Shown: in pieces, positions 21,055-30,022 of the stretch
Layout of the letters: each line of letters begins with the position of its first letter
Position numbering within the stretch: the first letter of the stretch is position 1
Source: Symsagittifera roscoffensis
Taxonomy: Eukaryota; Xenacoelomorpha; Acoela; Convolutidae
Reading direction: 5' to 3'
Assembly: GCF_963678635.1 (NCBI RefSeq)
Contig: NC_087069.1
Coordinates: forward strand, 32,763,710 to 32,817,727
Length of the DNA: 54,018 nucleotides
Program-made: the position numbers and the translations under genes
Notes under the pieces: model-generated
Database searches by the model: none
What the model saw: only the letters and a program-made list of their open reading frames with translations
What the model was told of the DNA's origin: nothing

Positions 21055-21648
21055 TTAAGAAATGGCTTCTCAATCGAATATTTTTTGTTGTTTGGGGCAA
21101 TTTTCAAGTGTGGTCGAATTATTTATTGGTTTTTTGACAAGTGGGTCGAGTTTTGTGAAAAATTGTTGGGGGCAAATTTTATGGTGATCGGGAGGTCTTC
21201 TTTGTCTTTATTTTCATTTGTCAAATGATCTGGGGTATTTTTGAGATTTTTATACTTTAGGCTAATTAAAATGGTCGTTCTTTTACTTTAGGTTAATTTA
21301 ACATATTTGTTTGGGGGGTATTTGAGGTCTGAGTTGGGGAAATATTGTTGATCTTTGGTTTATTAGATAAGGGAGGGTTATGATATTATGGTGATATTTA
21401 TTTTAGTTGTCAAGTTGGAGTGGTTTGCTTATTTTTGACCTGGAGGTCGCAAAGTTATAGTTATAGATATGCCTTGAGTTTAATATCGTTCGTCTAGTTG
21501 ATCTGTGTTAGAGTTAGAGAAGGTGACGGATTGGATGAATCCTATTGGCTAATTATGACCTAGAATCGTTGCTTGTTTGTCAGCATGTTATTTTGAAAAA
21601 TGAAAGTTTCAAAATATTTCAGAGGTGCAAAAGTTATGGAATATAAAA
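21055..21648 (-). other. spacer between integrase and the membrane ORFs
   Basis: About 0.6 kb without a credible ORF. It is the place where a 3' splice site for an env mRNA would be expected. No strong polypyrimidine-AG was identified on the element strand. Confidence 0.45.
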
Positions 21649-23589
21649 TTAAAGCTGTTTTTGAAATTCGACTTTCTTTAATATTTTAGATTGTGGAATG
21701 AATGTTTTATAGTTATTAAGTCGTGATGACTCTCTATGTTCTGATTTGTCGATTAGTTCTTGGGGTATTATTTTTTCTGTCATTTTTCTATTTTTTCTTT
21801 CTTTTTGAGGTGTATTTTGATCTAGCTTTTTTGTATTGTTTTTCGTTGTAATTGATTTTTTATTTTGATTTTCGAGATGAATGTCATGTTGTTCTTTTGT
21901 TTTATTTTCCGTATGTGGTGGGGTATTTTGAATAACTTTTAAAACTGTGAAAGAATATAATTGAGTCAGTTCGCGTAGTGCGCATTCTTTTGGGTAATAA
22001 GGTAATAAGTTGTTTCGATGTTGAACAATTTCTTTTTTGTCTGAGTCGGTAATTTTATATGTGACATCAGTGGGTTTGGCAATTATTTGGTATGGTCCTT
22101 TACGAAGGGGTTGTAGTTTTTTAGAGATTCCTTTTTGAGTGTTAAAATTGGGTATTAAAACAAATGTTCCAATTTTTAAATCGGAGGCTGGTGTAAAGCG
22201 TGAATTTATTTGTTCATTAATGTTTTGTCTTTGTAACAACTTTTTTGTTACTTTTTGGTAAATTTCATTGTGTTTTTTATCTCTGTTTAAAATCCATTCG
22301 GTGTGTGTACCGGAGGCTAATTTAAGAATTTGTGGGTGATAAAAATGATCTTCATCGTGTGTATGTAAAGGTAAGTTGTAACAAATTGATTCTTTATTCG
22401 GTTGACAATAACTTTGTGCATTTTTATGAGAGTTTGCTGTAAACATAATCGGTTTGCGTGGCTTTTGATTAAAAACCATTTCATATGGTGACATTTCTAG
22501 AGTTGTCGTGATTTGTGAGTTATATGCTAAGGGAAATAGTTTTACATCTGCTGACCATTCGGTATATCTTGTATCATTTCCATTGATGATACATCTAAGA
22601 TATTCTTGTAGTGAACGGTTCATACCTTCGACTAAGCCGTTTGTCCAAGGTGCGTGAGATGTACGTGGTTTGTGTTTGATGTTATATAGATGACATAGTG
22701 TGATAATTTCATTATTTATGAATTCTGTACCGTTATCTGTAACTAGAATTTCTGGTAGTCCGAATTTGGCTATCCAGTGTTCATATAGTGTTGTGTAAGC
22801 ATCATAAGCGTTACAATGTGGTACTGGGTTAAGTGCTACATAATGTGTAAACGCGTCAACAATTACCATAATGTAGGAGTTTCCTTCGGATGAGGGTGAA
22901 ATTGGTCTTTTTGTATCAAATGAAATACGGTGGTTAAAGTACAAACTTTGTCCTTTAAAATCTTGTTTTTGAGCTATTTGTTTTTGATTTGGATAAGGTT
23001 TATTTAGCTGACATACTATACAATCATTGCATAGTACTTTTATCCAAATTGGTGCATTTGGAAAATAAAAGTTTTGTATGAAATTTGAATATGTTTTCTC
23101 TGATCCAGAGTGTCCTTTAATGTTTTGTGTATGTGAAATATTAAAAGCTATAAGAATCATACTTAGAGGGAGACAGGGAACTGTAGATTCATTTAATTGG
23201 TATTCTAGAAGATCTGTGTTTTCATTAATTGTTGTATTATTAAATTTTCGAAAATATCGGAGGAGTGTTTTATTTCCTAAAATAGTTGTATCTGCCTTGA
23301 CGGGTTTAGTTTTATATTTGTGCCATGATTTTAGTTGTCTAATTACTGGGTCAAGATTTTGATAATGTTTCAAAGTATTAATTGTAACTTTATCTGTTGG
23401 GGGGAGAAAAATGTTTTCTATTTCTAATTTAGATAAAGGAATTGTATCAAGTGGGTCATGGAGATCAAAAACTTGATTTATTGTGTATTTTGAATCGTTT
23501 GTTTGTGGTCCTGATAAATTTATTTTATCAGTTAGGTTTTCTTTTTCAATTAATGGAAAAAGGTCTTTTTTATGCGAGTGTTGTTTTAC
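21649..23589 (-). CDS. pol: integrase (Ty3/gypsy type)
   Basis: Positions count from the Met at 23373. An N-terminal HHCC zinc-binding region is visible (His 81 and 88, Cys 118 and 121). The catalytic core has Asp 153, Asp 213 (VTDNGTEF) and Glu 249 (NGLVEGMN), a DD35E spacing. A GPY/F-type module (KGPYQI, about 425-430) follows, then a basic, hydrophilic tail. All catalytic residues are present. The frame is open upstream to an A8 run where the RNase H frame ends, so the two were probably one polyprotein joined either by one-base frameshifting at that run or broken by an indel there. Confidence 0.9.
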   Translation of the reverse strand, partial: VKQHSHKKDLFPLIEKENLTDKINLSGPQTNDSKYTINQVFDLHDPLDTIPLSKLEIENIFLPPTDKVTINTLKHYQNLDPVIRQLKSWHKYKTKPVKADTTILGNKTLLRYFRKFNNTTINENTDLLEYQLNESTVPCLPLSMILIAFNISHTQNIKGHSGSEKTYSNFIQNFYFPNAPIWIKVLCNDCIVCQLNKPYPNQKQIAQKQDFKGQSLYFNHRISFDTKRPISPSSEGNSYIMVIVDAFTHYVALNPVPHCNAYDAYTTLYEHWIAKFGLPEILVTDNGTEFINNEIITLCHLYNIKHKPRTSHAPWTNGLVEGMNRSLQEYLRCIINGNDTRYTEWSADVKLFPLAYNSQITTTLEMSPYEMVFNQKPRKPIMFTANSHKNAQSYCQPNKESICYNLPLHTHDEDHFYHPQILKLASGTHTEWILNRDKKHNEIYQKVTKKLLQRQNINEQINSRFTPASDLKIGTFVLIPNFNTQKGISKKLQPLRKGPYQIIAKPTDVTYKITDSDKKEIVQHRNNLLPYYPKECALRELTQLYSFTVLKVIQNTPPHTENKTKEQHDIHLENQNKKSITTKNNTKKLDQNTPQKERKNRKMTEKIIPQELIDKSEHRESSRLNNYKTFIPQSKILKKVEFQKQL

Positions 23590-24548
23590 TCTTTTTTTTG
23601 GGTGTTATTTTTTATCCATTGTGAGTATGGAATTGGTTTGAAAGTTGATATTCCAAGTAGATCAACTTCGTAGTGATTATTTTGGCAATCTAAATAGAGT
23701 GGGAAGTGTTGTAGATTGTTTATCTGTGATTGTTCAACGTCAGTTTTTACTGCATATTTGCATTCTAGTCGGGGTGATGTTTCGTTTTCTGCAAGGTAGA
23801 ATTTTATATTTTTGGGTATTTCAACTGTAGTTTTACGTGTAAGTAATTCAGGTGGTGTATTTCGACTTAATGTGTCTGGTAATGCAAGATTTTTTCCTGC
23901 TGTCCAAACTATATGTAAGTTTGGGAATTTCATTAGAATTAATTGAAATCTATAAACTCGGTGATTTGGATTAGATTTTTGTGTAAAGAGAAAAATGATT
24001 GGTTTGTGATCTGTGAATAGAACTGTTGGATGTTTTGATCCAAGTATCAGAAATTCATATTCTGTAAGTGTATATATTATAGCTGTACATTCTCTCATTA
24101 GAGTTGAGAGTCGTAGCTCTGCTTGAGTGAATAATCGAGAATTTGCTGATATAAGATTCATTTTGTTTGTGCCATTGTGTGATTGTAATAATGCTGCGCC
24201 GATGCCAAAATTCGAAGCATCGCACATTGCATAGAATGGTTGATTTGGATCTGGAATTGTATTCGAAATTTGTTCAGTTAATGAAAAATGTTTCAGTTTT
24301 TGAAAAAATGTTAGGGATGTGTCTTTTGTTTTTGTGTATTTATCTTTGATTAGTATTTTACTATTCAAAATGTTGATTGTTGGTATATATTTAGAGATAA
24401 ATGGTATTCCAATAATATTGTGTTTAATATCCGTGATATGGAATATTTGTTTAAATGGTTTATTTAAAATTTTATTTTGTTCTATTGTTCTTGTGGGGAG
24501 AAGAAATAATTGAATTTTTCCATAGTTTACTAATTCCTTGTGCTGTTG
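23586..24548 (-). CDS. pol: end of protease fused to RNase H; reverse transcriptase missing
   Basis: Positions count from the Met at 24368. The frame starts with the second half of the retropepsin (HNIIGIPFI, the usual Ile-Ile/Leu-Gly block before the domain end) and passes within about 30 residues into the RT connection/RNase H start (FFQKLKHF). RNase H has its four acidic residues: Asp 50 (CDAS), Glu 93 (MREC), Asp 120 (FTDHKP) and Asp 165 (LPDTLSR). Some 300-400 residues that should form the RT fingers, palm and thumb are absent, and no other ORF in the element supplies them. The product cannot polymerise DNA on its own. Confidence 0.9.
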   Translation of the reverse strand, partial: QQHKELVNYGKIQLFLLPTRTIEQNKILNKPFKQIFHITDIKHNIIGIPFISKYIPTINILNSKILIKDKYTKTKDTSLTFFQKLKHFSLTEQISNTIPDPNQPFYAMCDASNFGIGAALLQSHNGTNKMNLISANSRLFTQAELRLSTLMRECTAIIYTLTEYEFLILGSKHPTVLFTDHKPIIFLFTQKSNPNHRVYRFQLILMKFPNLHIVWTAGKNLALPDTLSRNTPPELLTRKTTVEIPKNIKFYLAENETSPRLECKYAVKTDVEQSQINNLQHFPLYLDCQNNHYEVDLLGISTFKPIPYSQWIKNNTQKKE

Positions 24549-26691
24549 CTAGTTTACTGGATGTTTCAAGGGGCGTTAGCTTTGGGTGTAGTGATTTTAT
24601 CTCATTCCATGTGGGAATGTTTATTATGTTTGATTCTGCTCCTGAATCAATTAAAAAATCAATTTCAAGATCTGGTGGTTGAAATTCTTTGCTTCTTGGA
24701 CTTTCTAAAAGAAATATTATTGTCCAAATTTTTTCTTTGGGTTGTTCTTTTTGTATATTTTGATAGATGTGATTTGTATTCAAGCATTTTGTTTTATTAT
24801 TTTCATTGGATTGATTTGTAGTGTTAATTTCGTTAGTTTCTTGTGCCGTTTGTGTAGAATGGATGGGTTCAATATAATAATTGTGAAGGAGTTCTAATTG
24901 ATTTTCGTATATATGTGATGAAAAAGGTTGTTCATATATAATAGGTTCGTAGTCATTTTCGACTGCTATCATATTTATGGAGGTAGTGTTTTCTGTATCA
25001 CTTTCTGAATCTGATGATTCACAGTTTATTTGATTTAGTTGTAGTTCGTTATTTCCTGTGTCATCAATACCTGGGGGGTCTGATGTTGTTTCTGGGTTTG
25101 ATTGTACTTGATTAATATTTCTTTGATGTTTAGGTGTACTACTTCTGTGGTGATTGTTAGAATTATTATAATGGTTATTATTCCTGTGTGGTGATTGGGA
25201 ATAATTTCTATGACGATTATTATAACTTGAATGTCGATTTTGTGAATTATTTCGTGATCTGTTTTGATAATTATTGTTTGGTCTGTTATAGTTTGATGTA
25301 TTATATGAGTTATTCCTTGATCGATTGTTCGGGTAATTCTGGTTTCGGTTGTTTGAATAACTTCTATTCCGATTATTGGAGTAGTTTCTATTTTTATTGT
25401 ATGATGAGTTTCGTGATTGATTGTTTGGATAGTAATTATTTCTTGATTGGGAATTAGATCTAGAAACAAATTGTGTTGTATTTGAATTTGATCTGGAGTA
25501 GTTATTTTGACTATTTGGTCTATTGTAATGATTTTGTGACGAATTTTGTGTATTTTTTCGTTCTGGTGATCTTCCTCTATAACTTGAGTTATATGGTGAT
25601 TGAGTTCTCGTGTAATTGGTATTATTCGGAAGTGGTTTTCCTGAACTGTTGTTGCTGTATACATTTTTGTTCGGTAGATTTTGATCTTTTTTCATGTATT
25701 GATAGAATGATTTATTCGGTTCTTTATATGTTTGAGGTTTGTTTTGATTGTCCTGTTGTTTTTGTCTACATTCAGAAATACTATGTCCGTATCGTCGGCA
25801 ATAATTACACCATTTTTTAAAAGATGGTTTGCCTTTAAAATTTGGGTGTTTTTCATAAATATTGAGTATTTCAGTGATTTTTTCAACGAGGTCTGTATCT
25901 GATTCCTGTATATTATTGATATTTGTGGTATTTGTTTCAATTCGATTAACATATTGTAATTTCAGATTTTCTGTTTCTTCAAGTTTCATTGTGATTTCCG
26001 CTTGCTCTAGTTTATCTACTAGTTTTCGAAAATCTAAATCGGGCTCTCGAATTGAGGAGGGATGGGATGCTCTCTTTTTTATTGCTATTTTTCTTAATTG
26101 AGGTGTTAAGGTCATCATTAAGATTTCTGTCATTTTTGTGTTTTTGTAGTCGTGTGTATTTAATGAATATGCTTTTCGAACTAGTGTTTCGATACGTACT
26201 GCTAATTGTTTGATGGTTTCACTTGGTAATCTGCGAATTTCATTACATAAAACTCTTTGTTGTTGTTTATTTCTTTCGGAGTCAAACATTTTTGAAAATT
26301 CTTGTGTAAATCTCTTCCAATTTGATTTTATTTCTATAGGCAATACTGAAAACCATTTTTGGGCTGCGCCGTCTAAGGTTGTCTGTATCAACGCTGTGCG
26401 TCGATGTATCCAGTTTTGATGTAGTGGCGTATTAATTGGTTCAGGTCCTATGTTTAAAATTAAATTTGCTGTTACTGCATTTAAATAATCTTCTACAGAA
26501 TATTCAGGGTCAGTTCCTGTGAATACCATTAATGGTTTGTTTGATGTTATTGATGATCCACCCATAAGGTATGGATTCATTGTCATTTGTAATGATTCTG
26601 CTGCATTTGGCATTTGTGAAAAATTAGAAAGTTGATTTTTTGTTATTTCGTGTTGTTGAAGATAATATGGAAGTGGTATTTCATTTTGCAT
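24472..26691 (-). CDS. gag: Gag with zinc knuckle, Asn/Ser/Arg-rich domain and protease active site
   Basis: 739 codons. Residues about 55-245 match the retrotransposon capsid pattern (LDGAAQKWFSVLP, then WKRFTQEFSKMF). A CCHC knuckle, C-x2-C-x4-H-x4-C, lies at 295-308. Residues about 340-520 are a low-complexity Asn/Ser/Arg/Tyr-rich region, probably disordered and RNA-binding. An acidic linker is followed by the retropepsin active site LIDSGAES (Asp 682). The frame is lost inside the protease: the remainder continues in the neighbouring frame (open from 24548), so a +1 shift or a one-base indel falls near 24550. Upstream the frame is open only to about 26730. Earlier Gag-like sequence is in other frames. 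Confidence 0.88.
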   Translation of the reverse strand: MQNEIPLPYYLQQHEITKNQLSNFSQMPNAAESLQMTMNPYLMGGSSITSNKPLMVFTGTDPEYSVEDYLNAVTANLILNIGPEPINTPLHQNWIHRRTALIQTTLDGAAQKWFSVLPIEIKSNWKRFTQEFSKMFDSERNKQQQRVLCNEIRRLPSETIKQLAVRIETLVRKAYSLNTHDYKNTKMTEILMMTLTPQLRKIAIKKRASHPSSIREPDLDFRKLVDKLEQAEITMKLEETENLKLQYVNRIETNTTNINNIQESDTDLVEKITEILNIYEKHPNFKGKPSFKKWCNYCRRYGHSISECRQKQQDNQNKPQTYKEPNKSFYQYMKKDQNLPNKNVYSNNSSGKPLPNNTNYTRTQSPYNSSYRGRSPERKNTQNSSQNHYNRPNSQNNYSRSNSNTTQFVSRSNSQSRNNYYPNNQSRNSSYNKNRNYSNNRNRSYSNNRNQNYPNNRSRNNSYNTSNYNRPNNNYQNRSRNNSQNRHSSYNNRHRNYSQSPHRNNNHYNNSNNHHRSSTPKHQRNINQVQSNPETTSDPPGIDDTGNNELQLNQINCESSDSESDTENTTSINMIAVENDYEPIIYEQPFSSHIYENQLELLHNYYIEPIHSTQTAQETNEINTTNQSNENNKTKCLNTNHIYQNIQKEQPKEKIWTIIFLLESPRSKEFQPPDLEIDFLIDSGAESNIINIPTWNEIKSLHPKLTPLETSSKLATAQGISKLWKNSIISSPHKNNRTK

Positions 26692-27320
26692 TTGTGTTGG
26701 TTGATACGAGTGTTTTGTGGCTGAATTGGTTGAAAAGATTGTGTATTAATTGGGTTTTGCATCTGTATTGGTTGTTGATTTTGTGTATCTATCTGGTGAG
26801 GGGGAAAAATTTCTATGATGTGTATATGGTTTCTGCATTCCTTGTCCGCGATATTCTTGGGTATATGGTGCAAATATATCTGGTTGTAAATGATCATCAT
26901 CAGAGGATAGGTAATCCGTTTGATGAGGTGCTTGTTTTTTTTTTTATTCTGTTGAAAGAATGGGTAATTTTCACTATGATCCTGTGGAGGATGTGGATTA
27001 GCTTGAAAGTTTACTGAATTGGTTGTTGCCATTGGATTATTCCAATATCGAGATCTGATTTGATCATGATTATTATTATTTCGTGGAGGATAGTTTGTTT
27101 TTGATGAATGTGTATAATTATAATTATGTTCCGCAAAATTGTTTCTTGTGAATGTTCTGCGTGTTTTTGACGGTATTGTCATGGGTCTATATGTTTGGTA
27201 ATCCATTTGTGAATATTTTGGAGCAACCGAAGGTTTAACGGTTGATTGTAAGGTTACCTGTGCTAGCGAAGTGTTTGTATTTCTTGGTGTTGTTAAATTT
27301 GGACGTATTGGTGAAATACT
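26643..27320 (-). CDS. N-terminal Gag-region frame, continuing in frame after the TAA of the 336-aa ORF
   Basis: Thirty-eight open codons follow the TAA at 27323-27321 without a Met, then a Met at 27206 and 187 codons, in the same frame as the 336-aa ORF. The sequence is rich in Asn, Gln, Pro and basic residues. At an A11 run (26945-26935) the sensible reading moves to another frame, with an acidic stretch (SSDDD), and then moves again before the main Gag frame at about 26730. It may be a longer Gag N terminus broken by homopolymer indels. I see no domain. Confidence 0.5.
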   Translation of the reverse strand, partial: SISPIRPNLTTPRNTNTSLAQVTLQSTVKPSVAPKYSQMDYQTYRPMTIPSKTRRTFTRNNFAEHNYNYTHSSKTNYPPRNNNNHDQIRSRYWNNPMATTNSVNFQANPHPPQDHSENYPFFQQNKKKNKHLIKRITYPLMMIIYNQIYLHHIPKNIADKECRNHIHIIEIFPPHQIDTQNQQPIQMQNPINTQSFQPIQPQNTRINQHKCKMKYHFHIIFNNTK

Positions 27321-28331
27321 TTATTGTGTAGTTGTTGTTGTTTGGACAATTTCTTCATTTATGAAGTGTGATGGTGTCTGAATATCTTGTTGAGTGAGAT
27401 TTCTAGTTCCATTAAGGTTTTCATTGTGTATGACGGTCGAATTTAAACTGTTATTTCGAGTATCAGGTAAAAATGTATTGTAGTTTAATGGTGTTGCGTC
27501 AATGGTTAATGGTACTACTCTTACATAATCTCTTATATAAGATATTGTACTTATTGCTTGGCTTGCAATTGATTGTGGGATATTTATAAATGCATAATGA
27601 GACCATTCGGGGTTCCAAACGTAGTCTGACTGTTCTGTGATGGCGGTATCATCGTTTGAATTTTGAGGTCTGGAATTTTTTCTTGCTTGTGAAAATAAAT
27701 CTATATTATGTGTGAAATAATCTATTATAAACCATGCCAAAATTTTTTGTAAGTCATGTTTTGTATGTTGTGAAACATCATCTTTGGTGAAATTTTCTTT
27801 AATTATATGTAGAAAAAATGAAAATAGTGTGATTTCATGTCGTATCTTTATATGTTTAGATGTCTCTGTCGGTGAGACACTTGGGATTGGAATTTCGTTC
27901 TCTAATAATGAGATATAACTATATATTATGGCAAAAACTTCATTAGTGAATATAGAGTTTGCTCTTTGTGAGTTATGATATTGTATGCTTTTTATGTATT
28001 CTGAGAATACTTTTGAAAATTCTAAATCAAGGTCGTCTGTTTGAATTACATATTTGCGGTGATTCGGGTTTGGTGAGGTGAATTCTATGGTGTAGATTCC
28101 GTATTGTTGTGTCAAATTACATATATCTTTCAGATAGTGATCAATAATTTGTCTTTTGATTTTTACATCTGGGAACTCTGTTTTACATGGGCTGATTCCG
28201 GGTTCAAATAAATTTAGTAGTAAATTCTTGCAAAGTATATGCTGTCCTCTATCAGTGGGTGCATCTACGAGGAAGGAGAAGATATCGTCATCATCTGGAC
28301 TATCTTCACTTGGAGTGTGTGTTTGGCTCAT
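27321..28331 (-). CDS. 336-aa ORF upstream of gag, unknown function
   Basis: The first 15 residues are acidic (PSEDSPDDDD). Residues about 30-240 look folded and largely helical, and the C-terminal part is polar with a Thr-run before the stop. No family recognised. The ATG lies 26 nt inside the end of the preceding basic ORF. The stop is CAA TAA AGT and the same frame remains open for another 225 codons, which allows two readings: stop-codon readthrough giving an extended Gag-type polyprotein, or a nonsense mutation in a formerly single ORF. Confidence 0.65.
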   Translation of the reverse strand: MSQTHTPSEDSPDDDDIFSFLVDAPTDRGQHILCKNLLLNLFEPGISPCKTEFPDVKIKRQIIDHYLKDICNLTQQYGIYTIEFTSPNPNHRKYVIQTDDLDLEFSKVFSEYIKSIQYHNSQRANSIFTNEVFAIIYSYISLLENEIPIPSVSPTETSKHIKIRHEITLFSFFLHIIKENFTKDDVSQHTKHDLQKILAWFIIDYFTHNIDLFSQARKNSRPQNSNDDTAITEQSDYVWNPEWSHYAFINIPQSIASQAISTISYIRDYVRVVPLTIDATPLNYNTFLPDTRNNSLNSTVIHNENLNGTRNLTQQDIQTPSHFINEEIVQTTTTTQ

Positions 28332-28773
28332 TTTTTCGTTTAATGACTGTTAATAGGTAATTATCGATGTGTCTAATTGGTTGATTCCAATTATATAAAT
28401 GTACTGGTTTGTGTTTATATTGCTTTTTTATTCTTCTTTTTCCTCTTTTTGATGAATTTGAAGTTGTTTCTGAGTCGGAAAAATATAATTGATCGTGAAT
28501 GGGACAATTTTTATCAATTGATTCTTTTAATTTATAAAGTTCGTCTAAATTGCTGGCTTCTGATTCTGAAAATGCGTTTCTATTTTTGGAAAATCTTTTT
28601 CGTGTTATTTGTCTTTGTTTAGTTATTATTTTCCTTTTTAGTGTTTGTCGTTTTGTTCTAATATATCCAACTGTTTGTGTGTGAGGTGTGATTACAAGGT
28701 CGTATTTTTTGTTATCAATTTCACAGTTGTGCAAAACGATTGTTTGTTTGTTTCCTAGATTTTTAAATGACAT
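28306..28773 (-). CDS. 155-aa basic ORF, first ORF of the element
   Basis: Lys/Arg-rich protein with two strongly basic clusters (about residues 40-65 and 109-120) flanking a Ser/Glu/Asp-rich acidic middle. The composition fits a nucleic-acid-binding or nuclear/nucleolar protein, but no domain is recognisable. It is the most 5' ORF, about 1.25 kb after the 5' LTR, and overlaps the next ORF by 26 nt in a different frame. In position it resembles an extra regulatory or matrix-like gene. Confidence 0.6.
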   Translation of the reverse strand: MSFKNLGNKQTIVLHNCEIDNKKYDLVITPHTQTVGYIRTKRQTLKRKIITKQRQITRKRFSKNRNAFSESEASNLDELYKLKESIDKNCPIHDQLYFSDSETTSNSSKRGKRRIKKQYKHKPVHLYNWNQPIRHIDNYLLTVIKRKNEPNTHSK

Positions 28774-30003
28774 AAGGTTTAGGATGACGGATGCAAAAAG
28801 TTGTTAGATGATTTCTATTTTCTTAAATTGTTAGTCCTTACGATTTTTTGGTTAGCTTAACCTGGGTCTATTTGTTCAGGGTTGGAGAGAAAAGTATATC
28901 GATTCCGAAGAATGATTTTTTACTTTCTCGTGGCTAGTATAAGCTAAGGTGTTAACTTACTTAATCTTACTTAGGGGTAGTGATTGTGTTCAAGGGTTGG
29001 AGAATAGTAAATCGATCCACAAGGTTCAAGTATAATTAGAACGCGAGTAGTTCGTTAGATACTATTTTAAACTTACTAAGTCTAAGATTTATCCTGGGTT
29101 TTGATAAGAGGAGGGTTCAAGTGAAGGATGAATAACCGAAATTCTTCACTGTTTATCCTAATTTGAATGGTTAGTTTTGTTGAAAAATTTCTATTAGTCT
29201 TGGGTTTTTTGAAAGGGTTGGATAGTGAATCAACGTTTGAGGTCGTTAGACACTAGCTAAGTGGGTGGGGGAGAACAAAATTGTTCTTTTTGATCCAAGG
29301 ATAGGCCTTGATGATCAAGTTTTAAATTTTAATTGAATAGAAAATGAATTAAGATCCAAGGATAAGCCTTGATGATCTGATTTGAAAATTAAGTGAATTT
29401 AAGTTTAAAATGGTTTAAATTTATTTAAGGAAAAGATTTAGTGTTTTAATGATATTAGTGAGTTTATGATTGCTGTTATGTTTTAGGTGATGAAGCTGAG
29501 ACAATTGGATGATTTATGATTACTAACAGTTTATTGTCATGCTACTAATTTTTGTTTTGATTTTCAATAAATATTTTCCAAACATGTTTTATATAATACT
29601 GCAGAATTTTAGGAAAACGATCTGAGATCTTTTTATCAATCGTTATTGTATATTAATGTTTTGTTTAGCGCCTGAAATGATTATGAAGATTGACTTCAAG
29701 ATTTAAGTTTGCAAATGAAAATCTAAATTCATTGCTAATAAGATTCTAAATATAAAAGTTTGTGTTGGCTTTTGCCTTCTATCATATAACTATTTGGTAA
29801 GTTTCTACTTTGTCGTATGTCGTCTCTGGTTCGAGGTCTTCTTCCAATTCCGGGTAGTTCTCTTATCGTTCGGAATATTGGCTTTGATCTATTGAGTCGT
29901 AGAGACATTTCGATTAAATTATCGTCGCGTAACATTTTAAAAATGTTTTGTCTAAATTCTAATCTATGTTTGGTTAATTCTAAGCTATTAAGGTCTTGTT
30001 CGA
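28774..30003 (-). other. 5' leader of the LTR element
   Basis: About 1.2 kb without a convincing ORF. It contains two short direct repeats: GGGTTGGAGA followed by a TATCGAT/AATCGAT block (28880 and 28997), and GATCCAAGGATA followed by CCTTGATGATC (29299 and 29351). On the element strand there are donor-like strings CTAAGTAAG and TTAGTAAGTTT (near 28955-28975 and 29060). A long structured leader could hold packaging and splice signals. Confidence 0.5.
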
Positions 30004-30020
30004 GACTTATGGTCGCACCA
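30004..30020 (-). other. primer-binding-site-like sequence
   Basis: Two bases after the end of the 5' LTR the element strand reads TGGTGCGACCATAAGTC. It begins with TGG, complementary to a tRNA CCA end. I could not assign the tRNA. Confidence 0.5.
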
Positions 30021-30022
30021 GA

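Noticed and set aside
25035-25664. 209-codon minus-strand frame inside gag
   Set aside because: Alternate frame of the Asn/Ser/Arg-rich low-complexity Gag region. Its Ile/Thr/His composition is what a shifted reading of those codons gives.
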